Below are positions 1 to 5,875 of a stretch of DNA of 6,637 nt, piece by piece (the stretch's first letter is position 1; the number at the start of each line of letters is the position of its first letter). Under the pieces are notes generated by a model that was not told where the DNA came from, searched no databases, and saw only the letters and a program-made list of their open reading frames with translations. The stretch comes from Bacillota bacterium. GTDB lineage: Bacteria > Bacillota > Clostridia > Saccharofermentanales > Fastidiosipilaceae. The position numbers and the translations under genes were made by a program. The stretch is taken from NCBI GenBank assembly GCA_023420715.1, contig JAEZVR010000082.1, forward strand, positions 1 to 6,637, read 5' to 3'.

Positions 1-19
1 GACCGATAGATTAGAATCA

Positions 20-1465
20 GTGTCCAGTCTGGATGATTGTTATGAAAATCCATTAATTAAGCGTTATGCCAGTGTAGAGATGTCACAGTTGTTTTCGACA
101 CGTAGCCGAGTCCGTATTTGGCGGCAACTGTGGATTGCATTGGCAAAAGCACAACAAGCTTTGGGGTTACCCATTACAGACGAACAAATTGCGGAATTAA
201 TCACGCATCAGGATGATATCGATCTCGAAAAAGCAACAGCCTATGAGCGATCCTGTCGTCATGATGTCATGGCTCATGTCCATACTTATGGCGATCAATG
301 TCCCTTGGCTAAACCCATTATTCATTTGGGGGCAACGTCTTGTTATGTGGGGGATAATGCAGAATTAATTCTGATGCGTCAGGCGCTGTATCAGATTAAA
401 GGTCATTTGTTGAATCTCATGGCTTTGTTGGCAGATTTTGCGGCACGTTATAAGGCATTGCCAACATTGGGATTTACGCATTTTCAGCCGGCACAGCCCG
501 TCACGGTTGGCAAACGTGCAACACTTTGGTTGCAGGATCTTTGCCTAGATCTTGAGCAATTAAATTTTTGTATCGATCACCTCAAACTATTGGGTTGCAA
601 AGGTACGACCGGTACGCAGGCCAGTTTTTTAGAATTGTTTGATGGAGACGAACAAAAGGTCAAACAATTAGATGAAAAGATTGTGCAATATTTTGAGTTT
701 CCAGGGGCATATGCTGTATCTGGTCAAACCTATTCGCGCAAGATTGATCATCAAGTGGTTCAAGTTTTAGTCGGTATTGCACAAAGCGCCCATAAGTTTA
801 GTAATGATATCCGCTTGCTACAGCACTTAAAAGAAATCGAAGAACCATTCGAAGCCGATCAGATTGGATCTTCAGCCATGCCGTATAAGCGAAACCCCAT
901 GCGGTCTGAACGCATAGCCTCTTTGGCTTGCTATGTTTTTTCTTTGGGTACTAATCCGATTCAAACTGCTGCGACTCAGTGGTTTGAACGCACCCTGGAC
1001 GATTCAGCCGGGAAGCGTCTTGTGATTCCAGAAACCTTTTTGGCTGTGGATGGCATTTTACAGCTGTATCAAAATATTGTTGCAGGACTCATTGTTTATC
1101 CAAAGGTGATCGCACAACATTTATCGCAAGAGCTGCCATTTATGGCGACCGAAAATATTTTGATGCAGGCCGTCAAACGGGGTGGCGATCGACAGGTTTT
1201 GCATGAAAAAATTCGTGTGCATGCGATGGCCGCTGGACATCGCATCAAAATGGAAGGTTTAGACAATGATTTATTGGACCGCCTTGCGGCGGATCCCGAT
1301 TTTGGTGTATCGCGAGATCAATTAGAAACCTACTTATCACCAGACCAATATATCGGGCGATCTGTTGGTCAGGTAGAAGATTTTTTAAATGAGGTTGTTC
1401 GTCCAATTTTAACGGAAAATGAGGCTTTTAGATCAAATTATCGCCCCAAGGTATTGACGGTATAG
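20..1465 (+). CDS. purB: Adenylosuccinate lyase, long animal/clostridial-type PurB
   Basis: This cytosolic enzyme of the fumarase/aspartase superfamily splits SAICAR to AICAR plus fumarate in purine synthesis, and adenylosuccinate to AMP plus fumarate. The 481-residue product has the superfamily signature SSAMPYKRNP at residues 284-293, whose serine pair holds the catalytic base of the mobile loop. It also has GFTHFQPAQ at 151-159, with the likely catalytic His154, RHDVMAHVH at 80-88, and KGTTGTQASF at 194-203. From memory it aligns nearly end to end with vertebrate ADSL (for example HLGATSCYVGDN at 102-113, QWFERTLDDSA at 320-330 and ELPFMATEN at 371-379), and it is longer than the roughly 430-residue Bacillus PurB. 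The GTG start at 20 has no visible Shine-Dalgarno, and the frame stays open to the left edge (T-D-R-L-E-S before the GTG). The true start may therefore be an ATG straddling the edge, whose G is base 1. The stop lies 3 nt before the regulator gene. Function is near certain; the start is not. Confidence 0.97.
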   Translation: MSSLDDCYENPLIKRYASVEMSQLFSTRSRVRIWRQLWIALAKAQQALGLPITDEQIAELITHQDDIDLEKATAYERSCRHDVMAHVHTYGDQCPLAKPIIHLGATSCYVGDNAELILMRQALYQIKGHLLNLMALLADFAARYKALPTLGFTHFQPAQPVTVGKRATLWLQDLCLDLEQLNFCIDHLKLLGCKGTTGTQASFLELFDGDEQKVKQLDEKIVQYFEFPGAYAVSGQTYSRKIDHQVVQVLVGIAQSAHKFSNDIRLLQHLKEIEEPFEADQIGSSAMPYKRNPMRSERIASLACYVFSLGTNPIQTAATQWFERTLDDSAGKRLVIPETFLAVDGILQLYQNIVAGLIVYPKVIAQHLSQELPFMATENILMQAVKRGGDRQVLHEKIRVHAMAAGHRIKMEGLDNDLLDRLAADPDFGVSRDQLETYLSPDQYIGRSVGQVEDFLNEVVRPILTENEAFRSNYRPKVLTV

Positions 1466-1468
1466 TTT

Positions 1469-2257
1469 ATGAGAACAGTCATTGATAAGGCCAGTAGTAT
1501 ACCGCTTTATGTTCAAACAAAGGAGATTATTAAATCTCGGATTAAGCATGGAACTTATCTGGAGGGAAAGCGAATCCCTTCAGAAAAAGCCTTGTGTGAT
1601 GATCTTGGTATTTCAAGATCGACGATTCGCCAAGCTGTTGCGGAGTTAATTGCAGAGAATGTGCTAATGATCCAAAAAGGGCGGGGTACTTTTGTCATTA
1701 AGCAGGATGGTGCCATCGAGATCAATCCTTTTCATGCGGCCTCTTTTTCTTTTTTTCGCGATCCAACGCTGGCACATCAGACCCTATTAAAGGTTGAGCC
1801 TGCTAAACGCTTGCCGGCTTTTTTGTTGAAAGCTTATGGCATCGATGTCAATGATAAAAAGGCACAGCGCGTTTCTGCCCAGTTTTGGCATTTGATTTGG
1901 ATTGAAAATGACGATAACTTACCGTATGCGTATTGTCAGTCTTATGTGCCGATGGCAATGTTTCCACAGCTCAAGCAAGCCTTAAATGATAAGACATCTT
2001 CATTAAGTCGTTTTGATGCATTTGCCCCTTATCGACCTGTGCGCGGCTGGGCTCAGCTTAAAATTCGGCAGGCAGGACAAGAAAACAGCATGCTTTTAAA
2101 TTGCACTTCTGGTGCATCTTTATTGGAGCAATGCGCTGTTTTATATACGGACAATGAAGATATTTGCGAAGTGAATATCACAGTTATTCGTACGGATTTG
2201 GTTAAATTACAGACACATGTTTTTTTAGGAGAGCGGCATGATCTACCTCGATCATAG
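1469..2257 (+). CDS. GntR-family (HutC/UTRA) transcriptional regulator
   Basis: This is a DNA-binding, ligand-responsive regulator, probably a dimeric repressor. The N-terminal winged helix-turn-helix spans about residues 10-78. It contains the family hallmark RIPSEKALCDDLGISRSTIR at 35-54 and the wing GRGTFV at 71-76. The remainder, about 95-250, fits a UTRA ligand-binding domain of the HutC subfamily: a strand with LPYAYCQSYVPM at 151-162, and a late GASLLEQCAVLYTDNEDICE stretch at 215-234. The 262-residue length is slightly above the usual 235-250. The ATG lies 3 nt after the purB stop with no convincing Shine-Dalgarno, so translation is probably coupled to purB. The 3' end overlaps the cysteine desulfurase by 20 nt. 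HutC-type regulators often sense sugars, amino acids or nucleotide-like metabolites, but the effector and operator here are unknown. Its place inside the gene run suggests control of that run, including itself; this is inference. Confidence 0.93.
   Translation: MRTVIDKASSIPLYVQTKEIIKSRIKHGTYLEGKRIPSEKALCDDLGISRSTIRQAVAELIAENVLMIQKGRGTFVIKQDGAIEINPFHAASFSFFRDPTLAHQTLLKVEPAKRLPAFLLKAYGIDVNDKKAQRVSAQFWHLIWIENDDNLPYAYCQSYVPMAMFPQLKQALNDKTSSLSRFDAFAPYRPVRGWAQLKIRQAGQENSMLLNCTSGASLLEQCAVLYTDNEDICEVNITVIRTDLVKLQTHVFLGERHDLPRS
2227..2233 (+). promoter_or_regulatory. Shine-Dalgarno of the cysteine desulfurase gene
   Basis: AGGAGAG lies 6 nt (counted from AGGAG) upstream of the ATG at 2238, inside the 3' end of the gntR reading frame. 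It is one of the two strong ribosome binding sites in the window. It fixes the desulfurase start and shows that the 20-nt overlap with gntR is real and not a start-calling artefact. Confidence 0.8.
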
Positions 2258-3395
2258 TGCAACGACTAAACCTTTTGTTGAAGTCGTCGATTTTTTTGGA
2301 CAAGCTTTGTTAGAAGCGTTTTATAATCCAGTGGCTCTTTATAAGCCGGCTGTTGATTTGGCGATCAAACAAAAAGAAGCACTGACCAAGATTGCCAACT
2401 GTATTGGGGCGCAAGCGCATGAGTGTGTGGTGACTTCTGGTGGTAGCGAAAGCACAGCAGCCGTTTTTCATAGCGTTTGTCTGCGCGGCTTAAAAGGGAA
2501 GGGAAAGGGTGATATCATTATCTCTGCCGGTGAGCATGCTGCTACGCGGGAACAAGCACGTTTTGCGGAAACGTTGGGGTATACCGTTCATGTGTTGCCG
2601 CTGTTACCCAGTGGTCATATCGATTTGACGGTGCTCGCTTCTGTCTTGTCTCATCAAACGGTCTTGGTTTCTGTGATGTCGGTGCAAAATGAAGTAGGTG
2701 CCTACAATGACCCCAAACAGATTGTTAAGCTTTGTCGACAGCATGCGCCTCAGGCATTGGTGCATATTGACCATGTTCAGGCCTGGAATAAACATCCCAT
2801 TCACTTGCACGCAGAAGATGTGGATTTTGCCTCTTTTTCCGGTCATAAAATTCATGGACTAAAAGGTATCGGGCTGTTATATATCAAAAAAGGCGTTGCC
2901 TTCCATCCTTTAATCTTGGGTGGTGGTCAACAAAGTGGCTTGCGCAGCGGAACAGAGCATCCAGTTGCCGTCGAAGCTTTGGCTATGGCTTGTCAAATGG
3001 GCCATCAACACTTAGCCGAGCGGACTGAACAGGTTTTTCAATTGCGTCAAACCCTTTTGGATACTTTGAATCAGACTTTAACACCCGAAGATTATCGCAT
3101 CAATGGTTCAGGTCAGGCTGTCCCGCATATTTTGAGCTTGTCTTTTTCAGGTGTAAAAGGAGAGACGTTGCTGCACCTTTTAGAACGAGACGAAATCTAT
3201 GTTTCGACGGGATCAGCTTGCTCAAATACAAAGCCAGCAAATCGTGCTCGTGTCTTTAAAGCGATGGGTGTTGATGCAAAGTGGCTTGATGGCATTTTGC
3301 GCATTAGCATTGATCCGAGCAATACAAAAACAGAAATGGCAATTGTTGCACAAAAATTGGTGCGCTATTATCAACAATTGAGAACGATACGGTAG
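2238..3395 (+). CDS. Cysteine desulfurase, NifS/IscS family, ThiI partner
   Basis: This PLP enzyme (class V aminotransferase fold) converts cysteine to alanine and carries the sulfur as a persulfide. In the 385-residue product, the PLP-binding Lys204 is in SGHKIHG (201-207), His100 is in GEHAA, Asp178 and Gln181 are in HIDHVQAW (176-183), and the catalytic Cys328 is in VSTGSACSN (322-330). GGGQQSGLRSGTEH (228-241) and the substrate-binding LRIS arginine (Arg355) are also present. Length is normal for the family. The gene directly precedes thiI by 4 nt. This matches the NifZ-ThiI pair of Bacillus, where a dedicated desulfurase feeds tRNA 4-thiouridine synthesis; that role is inferred from context. 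Several usually conserved positions differ: YLDHSATTKP in place of YLDNAATT, YNPVALY (29-35) where GNPSSLH is usual, SGGSEST for SGGTESN, and QNEVGAYND for NNETG or NNEVG. No iscU is adjacent, which argues against a general Fe-S cluster role. Confidence 0.93.
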   Translation: MIYLDHSATTKPFVEVVDFFGQALLEAFYNPVALYKPAVDLAIKQKEALTKIANCIGAQAHECVVTSGGSESTAAVFHSVCLRGLKGKGKGDIIISAGEHAATREQARFAETLGYTVHVLPLLPSGHIDLTVLASVLSHQTVLVSVMSVQNEVGAYNDPKQIVKLCRQHAPQALVHIDHVQAWNKHPIHLHAEDVDFASFSGHKIHGLKGIGLLYIKKGVAFHPLILGGGQQSGLRSGTEHPVAVEALAMACQMGHQHLAERTEQVFQLRQTLLDTLNQTLTPEDYRINGSGQAVPHILSLSFSGVKGETLLHLLERDEIYVSTGSACSNTKPANRARVFKAMGVDAKWLDGILRISIDPSNTKTEMAIVAQKLVRYYQQLRTIR

Positions 3396-3399
3396 AAAA

Positions 3400-3918
3400 A
3401 TGATGCATTACGAAACCATCCTCCTCGCTCGTCTAGGAGAAATTACGTTAAAAGGCCAAAATCGTCGTCGGTTTGAACAACGCTTAATCAAGAACATGCG
3501 CTATCGGATCGAAAAACTGGGCGATTTTAAGATTCAGCAAAGTCAATCTCGCATTTGGATCGAACCGCTCGATGCGCGGGCAACTGATGCAATTGAAACG
3601 GCACAAGAGATCATTCGCAAGGTGTTTGGCGTCGTCGGTGTGAGTATTGTGCGACGTTTTCCGTCCGATTGGGAATACCTTAAAAAAGCGGCGGCGGATT
3701 ATGTCAGTGATCTTTTGCAGCAGCGTGCCTATCGCAGCTTTAAAGTGGAAACACGGAGAGGAAATAAGCAATTTCCGCTGAATTCTCAAGAAATTAGCCG
3801 AGAAATTGTGGCGCAGTTCTCCAGCGCAATCATCAGCTTCGAGTGGATGTCAAAACGCCAGATTTTGTTTTACACGTCGAAGTCCGCGAAGCGATGTATC
3901 TCTATGTCGATCGAATGA
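3400..3918 (+). CDS. thiI: ThiI N-terminal part (NFLD and THUMP domains), frameshifted
   Basis: This is the first part of the tRNA sulfurtransferase that makes 4-thiouridine at position 8. Residues 1 to about 60 are the N-terminal ferredoxin-like domain, with the family start LLARLGEITLKGQNRRRFE (8-26). About 60-143 is the THUMP RNA-binding domain, ending with the conserved KQFPLNSQEISREI (123-136). ThiI-like sequence continues to about Ala143 (codon 3826-3828) and then stops; the last 29 residues are out-of-frame read-through. The protein continues in the frame starting at 3798, so a single missing base near 3823-3842 explains the break. Joining the frames gives about 404 residues, the size of the rhodanese-less ThiI of Bacillus. 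The ATG at 3400 (a second follows at 3403) lies 4 nt after the desulfurase stop with only a poor Shine-Dalgarno, so coupling is likely. Alone this fragment lacks the ATP-binding and catalytic domain and should be inactive as a sulfurtransferase. Confidence 0.9.
   Translation: MMHYETILLARLGEITLKGQNRRRFEQRLIKNMRYRIEKLGDFKIQQSQSRIWIEPLDARATDAIETAQEIIRKVFGVVGVSIVRRFPSDWEYLKKAAADYVSDLLQQRAYRSFKVETRRGNKQFPLNSQEISREIVAQFSSAIISFEWMSKRQILFYTSKSAKRCISMSIE
3823..3842 (+). other. thiI: Probable one-base frameshift site in thiI
   Basis: Frame-by-frame translation shows ThiI-like sequence ending in the first frame at ...REIVAQFSSA and resuming one frame over as NHQLRVDVKTPDF. Family members typically have 14 residues between the Arg of the REV/REI motif and the VDV motif. 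The joined reading E-I-V-A-Q-F-S-S-A-N-H-Q-L-R restores exactly 14, whereas the actual spacing is 41 nt, one base short. No canonical X-XXY-YYZ slippery heptamer is present here. The break is therefore best read as a one-base deletion, either a sequencing or assembly error or a real inactivating mutation. Confidence 0.8.
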
Positions 3919-4613
3919 ATGGTGTTCGAGGATTGCCCGTTGGTATGTCTGGCAAAGGTCTTTTATTGCTCTCAGGTGGTATTGATAGTCCTGTGGCTGG
4001 CTATTTGATGGCCTCTCGCGGTATGGAACTGGAAGCCGTTTATTTTCACACCTTTCCATATACGGGAGAACAAGCAAAACAAAAAGTCATTGAATTGGCG
4101 CGTCATTTGAGCGTCTATACTGGGCGCATCCGCCTACACATTGTCGATTTTACAGATGCTCAGCTTCAGATCAATGATCATGCACCAAAAGATATGCTCA
4201 CCATTACGATGCGTCGGGTGATGTTCCAGGTGGCTGAGGCACTTGCTCAAGACAGGGGGCTTAATGCCTTGATTACAGGGGAGAGCCTAGGTCAGGTTGC
4301 CAGTCAAACGGTAGAGGGTATCACGTGCACCAATGCGGTGGTTAGCTTGCCTGTTTTCCGCCCACTCATTGGTTTGGATAAAGATGATACGGTCGCTTTG
4401 GCTCGACAAATTGGTACATTTGAAACCTCTATTTTGCCGTATGAAGATTGCTGCACGGTTTTTGTGGCAAGGCATCCTAAAACCAAACCAACCCTTCAAC
4501 AGGCGAAGGCGGCTGAGTCAGATTTACAAATGGATGCTTTGGTTAAAGATTGTTTGCAAAAAATAGAGCATATGACCATCCAATATGGGGATGAAACAAT
4601 GGAGATGTTATAA
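3843..4613 (+). CDS. thiI: ThiI C-terminal part (PP-loop ATPase/thiolase domain), frameshifted
   Basis: This is the catalytic half of ThiI, which adenylates U8 of tRNA and replaces the oxygen with sulfur from a desulfurase persulfide. The PP-loop SGGIDSP is at residues 44-50 of this fragment, preceded by GLPVGMSGKGLLLL (30-43). ITGESLGQVASQT (144-156) and LPYEDCCTVF (198-207) are also present; its Cys pair 203-204 aligns with the conserved catalytic cysteine of this domain (Cys344 in E. coli). There is no C-terminal rhodanese domain, as in Bacillus-type ThiI. The GTG at 3843 is only a nominal start: ThiI-like residues (NHQLR) precede it in the same frame, which is open from 3798, and there is no Shine-Dalgarno. 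This is therefore the continuation of the upstream fragment and not an independent gene. The stop is 11 nt before glyA. Confidence 0.9.
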   Translation: MDVKTPDFVLHVEVREAMYLYVDRMNGVRGLPVGMSGKGLLLLSGGIDSPVAGYLMASRGMELEAVYFHTFPYTGEQAKQKVIELARHLSVYTGRIRLHIVDFTDAQLQINDHAPKDMLTITMRRVMFQVAEALAQDRGLNALITGESLGQVASQTVEGITCTNAVVSLPVFRPLIGLDKDDTVALARQIGTFETSILPYEDCCTVFVARHPKTKPTLQQAKAAESDLQMDALVKDCLQKIEHMTIQYGDETMEML

Positions 4614-4617
4614 GGAG
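4613..4617 (+). promoter_or_regulatory. Shine-Dalgarno of glyA
   Basis: AGGAG, within AAGGAGAG, begins on the last base of the thiI stop codon and lies 7 nt before the ATG at 4625. It is a strong, well-spaced site. It supports the chosen glyA start and suggests glyA is translated well regardless of the broken thiI upstream. Confidence 0.8.
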
Positions 4618-4624
4618 AGCCTAG

Positions 4625-5875
4625 ATGTACGAAAAACTCAAAGCACAAGATCCACTCATTTATCAGGCGATTGCTCAAGAATTAAAGCGTCAACAGCAGA
4701 AAATTGAACTGATTGCTTCAGAAAATTTTGTGTCGGAAGCAGTCTTAGAAGCTGCGGGTACGGTTTTAACGAATAAATATGCCGAAGGTTATGCCGGGAA
4801 GCGTTATTACGGTGGTTGTGAGTTTGTCGATGAGGTTGAACGCTTGGCCATCGAGCGTTGTCAAAAGTTATTCGGTGTGCGTTATGTCAATGTACAGCCG
4901 CATTCTGGAACACAGGCCAATCTTGCAACCTATTGTGCTTTGTTGCAGCCGGGCGATCGCATTTTGGGTATGGATTTATCCCATGGTGGTCATTTGTCTC
5001 ATGGCATGGCAAAAAATGTTTCAGGTCAATTTTTTGAAGCGCATTTTTATAAGATGGCAGATGACGGCCGTATTGACTATGATGAAGTCTTAAAAATTGC
5101 AAAAACTGTCAGACCAAAGGTCATTGTGGCAGGGGCCTCTGCCTATTCCCGCACCATCGATTTTGCACGTTTTAGGGAAATTGCAGATGCGGTAGATGCT
5201 TATTTATTTGCTGATATTGCACATATCGCTGGTTTGGTCGCAACAGGACTGCACCCATCTCCGGTTGGTCATGCCCATGTCATCACAACCACGACCCATA
5301 AAACCTTAAGAGGTGCGCGCGGTGGTGTGATTATGACGGACGATGAAGCGCTGTTTAAGCGGATTAATTCTGCGGTATTTCCGGGTAATCAAGGCGGTCC
5401 CTTAATGCATATCATTGCGGCGAAAGCGGTGGCGTTGGGGGAGGCCTTAAAGCCATCGTTTAAAGTGTATCAACAACAGATTTTAGAGAATGCTAAAGCG
5501 TTTGAGTTCACTTTTAGAAAACGTGGTATTGGTATGGTTGCCAATGGCACAGACAATCATTTGGTTCTCTTGGATTTGCGCCAAACGGGTGTGACTGGAA
5601 AAGCTTTGCAGGAGGCTTTGGATGGGGTTAATATCACGACAAATAAAAATGGTGTCCCCAATGATCCTGCATCACCTTTTGTGACCAGTGGCTTGCGTGT
5701 GGGTACGCCTGCGATTACCACGCGCGGACTCGTTGCAGAGGATGTTGCTCAATTGGGAAATTGGATTGCGGATATGATTGAAGATCCGGATGGCGCACGT
5801 CAGCATGTGCTTGACGGGGTCGCCTCACTCTGTGATCGTTATCCGCTTTATCCTGATTTGGTGATGGCGCCATAA
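4625..5875 (+). CDS. glyA: Serine hydroxymethyltransferase
   Basis: This cytosolic PLP enzyme interconverts serine plus tetrahydrofolate with glycine plus 5,10-methylene-tetrahydrofolate, the main source of one-carbon units for purine, thymidylate and methionine synthesis. The 416-residue product has the normal bacterial length and all main motifs. IELIASENFVS (27-37) comes first, then QPHSGTQANL (91-100) and SHGGHLSHG (119-127). FADIAHIAG (195-203) holds the cofactor-binding Asp197 and His200. TTTTHKTLRGARGG (221-234) holds the PLP lysine Lys226, and LRVGTPAITTRG (357-368) holds the substrate-carboxylate arginine Arg358. One oddity is YAEGYAGKRYYGG (52-64), with Ala57 where the family almost always has Pro. 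The start is set by a strong AGGAG. Its stop codon directly abuts the rarA ATG. One-carbon supply links it functionally to purB at the start of the run. Confidence 0.98.
   Translation: MYEKLKAQDPLIYQAIAQELKRQQQKIELIASENFVSEAVLEAAGTVLTNKYAEGYAGKRYYGGCEFVDEVERLAIERCQKLFGVRYVNVQPHSGTQANLATYCALLQPGDRILGMDLSHGGHLSHGMAKNVSGQFFEAHFYKMADDGRIDYDEVLKIAKTVRPKVIVAGASAYSRTIDFARFREIADAVDAYLFADIAHIAGLVATGLHPSPVGHAHVITTTTHKTLRGARGGVIMTDDEALFKRINSAVFPGNQGGPLMHIIAAKAVALGEALKPSFKVYQQQILENAKAFEFTFRKRGIGMVANGTDNHLVLLDLRQTGVTGKALQEALDGVNITTNKNGVPNDPASPFVTSGLRVGTPAITTRGLVAEDVAQLGNWIADMIEDPDGARQHVLDGVASLCDRYPLYPDLVMAP

Noticed and set aside
1279..1292. CCGCC-TTGC-GGCGG hairpin resembling a terminator stem
   Set aside because: The stem is only 5 bp, lies inside purB where it codes for conserved-looking sequence, and has no T-run after it.
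2053..2262. Minus-strand reading frame across the gntR/desulfurase junction
   Set aside because: It is antisense to two well-supported genes, has no ribosome binding site of note, and its cysteine-rich look comes from reverse-complement codons.
2495..2509. Three GGG runs in GGGAAGGGAAAGGG, a possible G-quadruplex
   Set aside because: Only three runs are present, so no canonical intramolecular quadruplex can form. The bases encode the lysine/glycine loop KGKGKG of the desulfurase.
3823..3870. Programmed -1 ribosomal frameshifting to join the thiI halves
   Set aside because: The direction fits, but no canonical slippery heptamer is in the region, no obvious downstream stimulatory hairpin was seen, and ThiI is not known to use recoding.
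3843..3885. ThiI naturally made as two separate proteins starting at GTG 3843
   Set aside because: There is no Shine-Dalgarno before the GTG, and ThiI-like residues continue upstream of it in the same frame, so it is a broken gene and not a designed split.
4779..5093. 104-codon plus-strand reading frame inside glyA
   Set aside because: It is out of frame with the highly conserved glyA, which explains the sequence fully; its translation is low-complexity in character and resembles no family.
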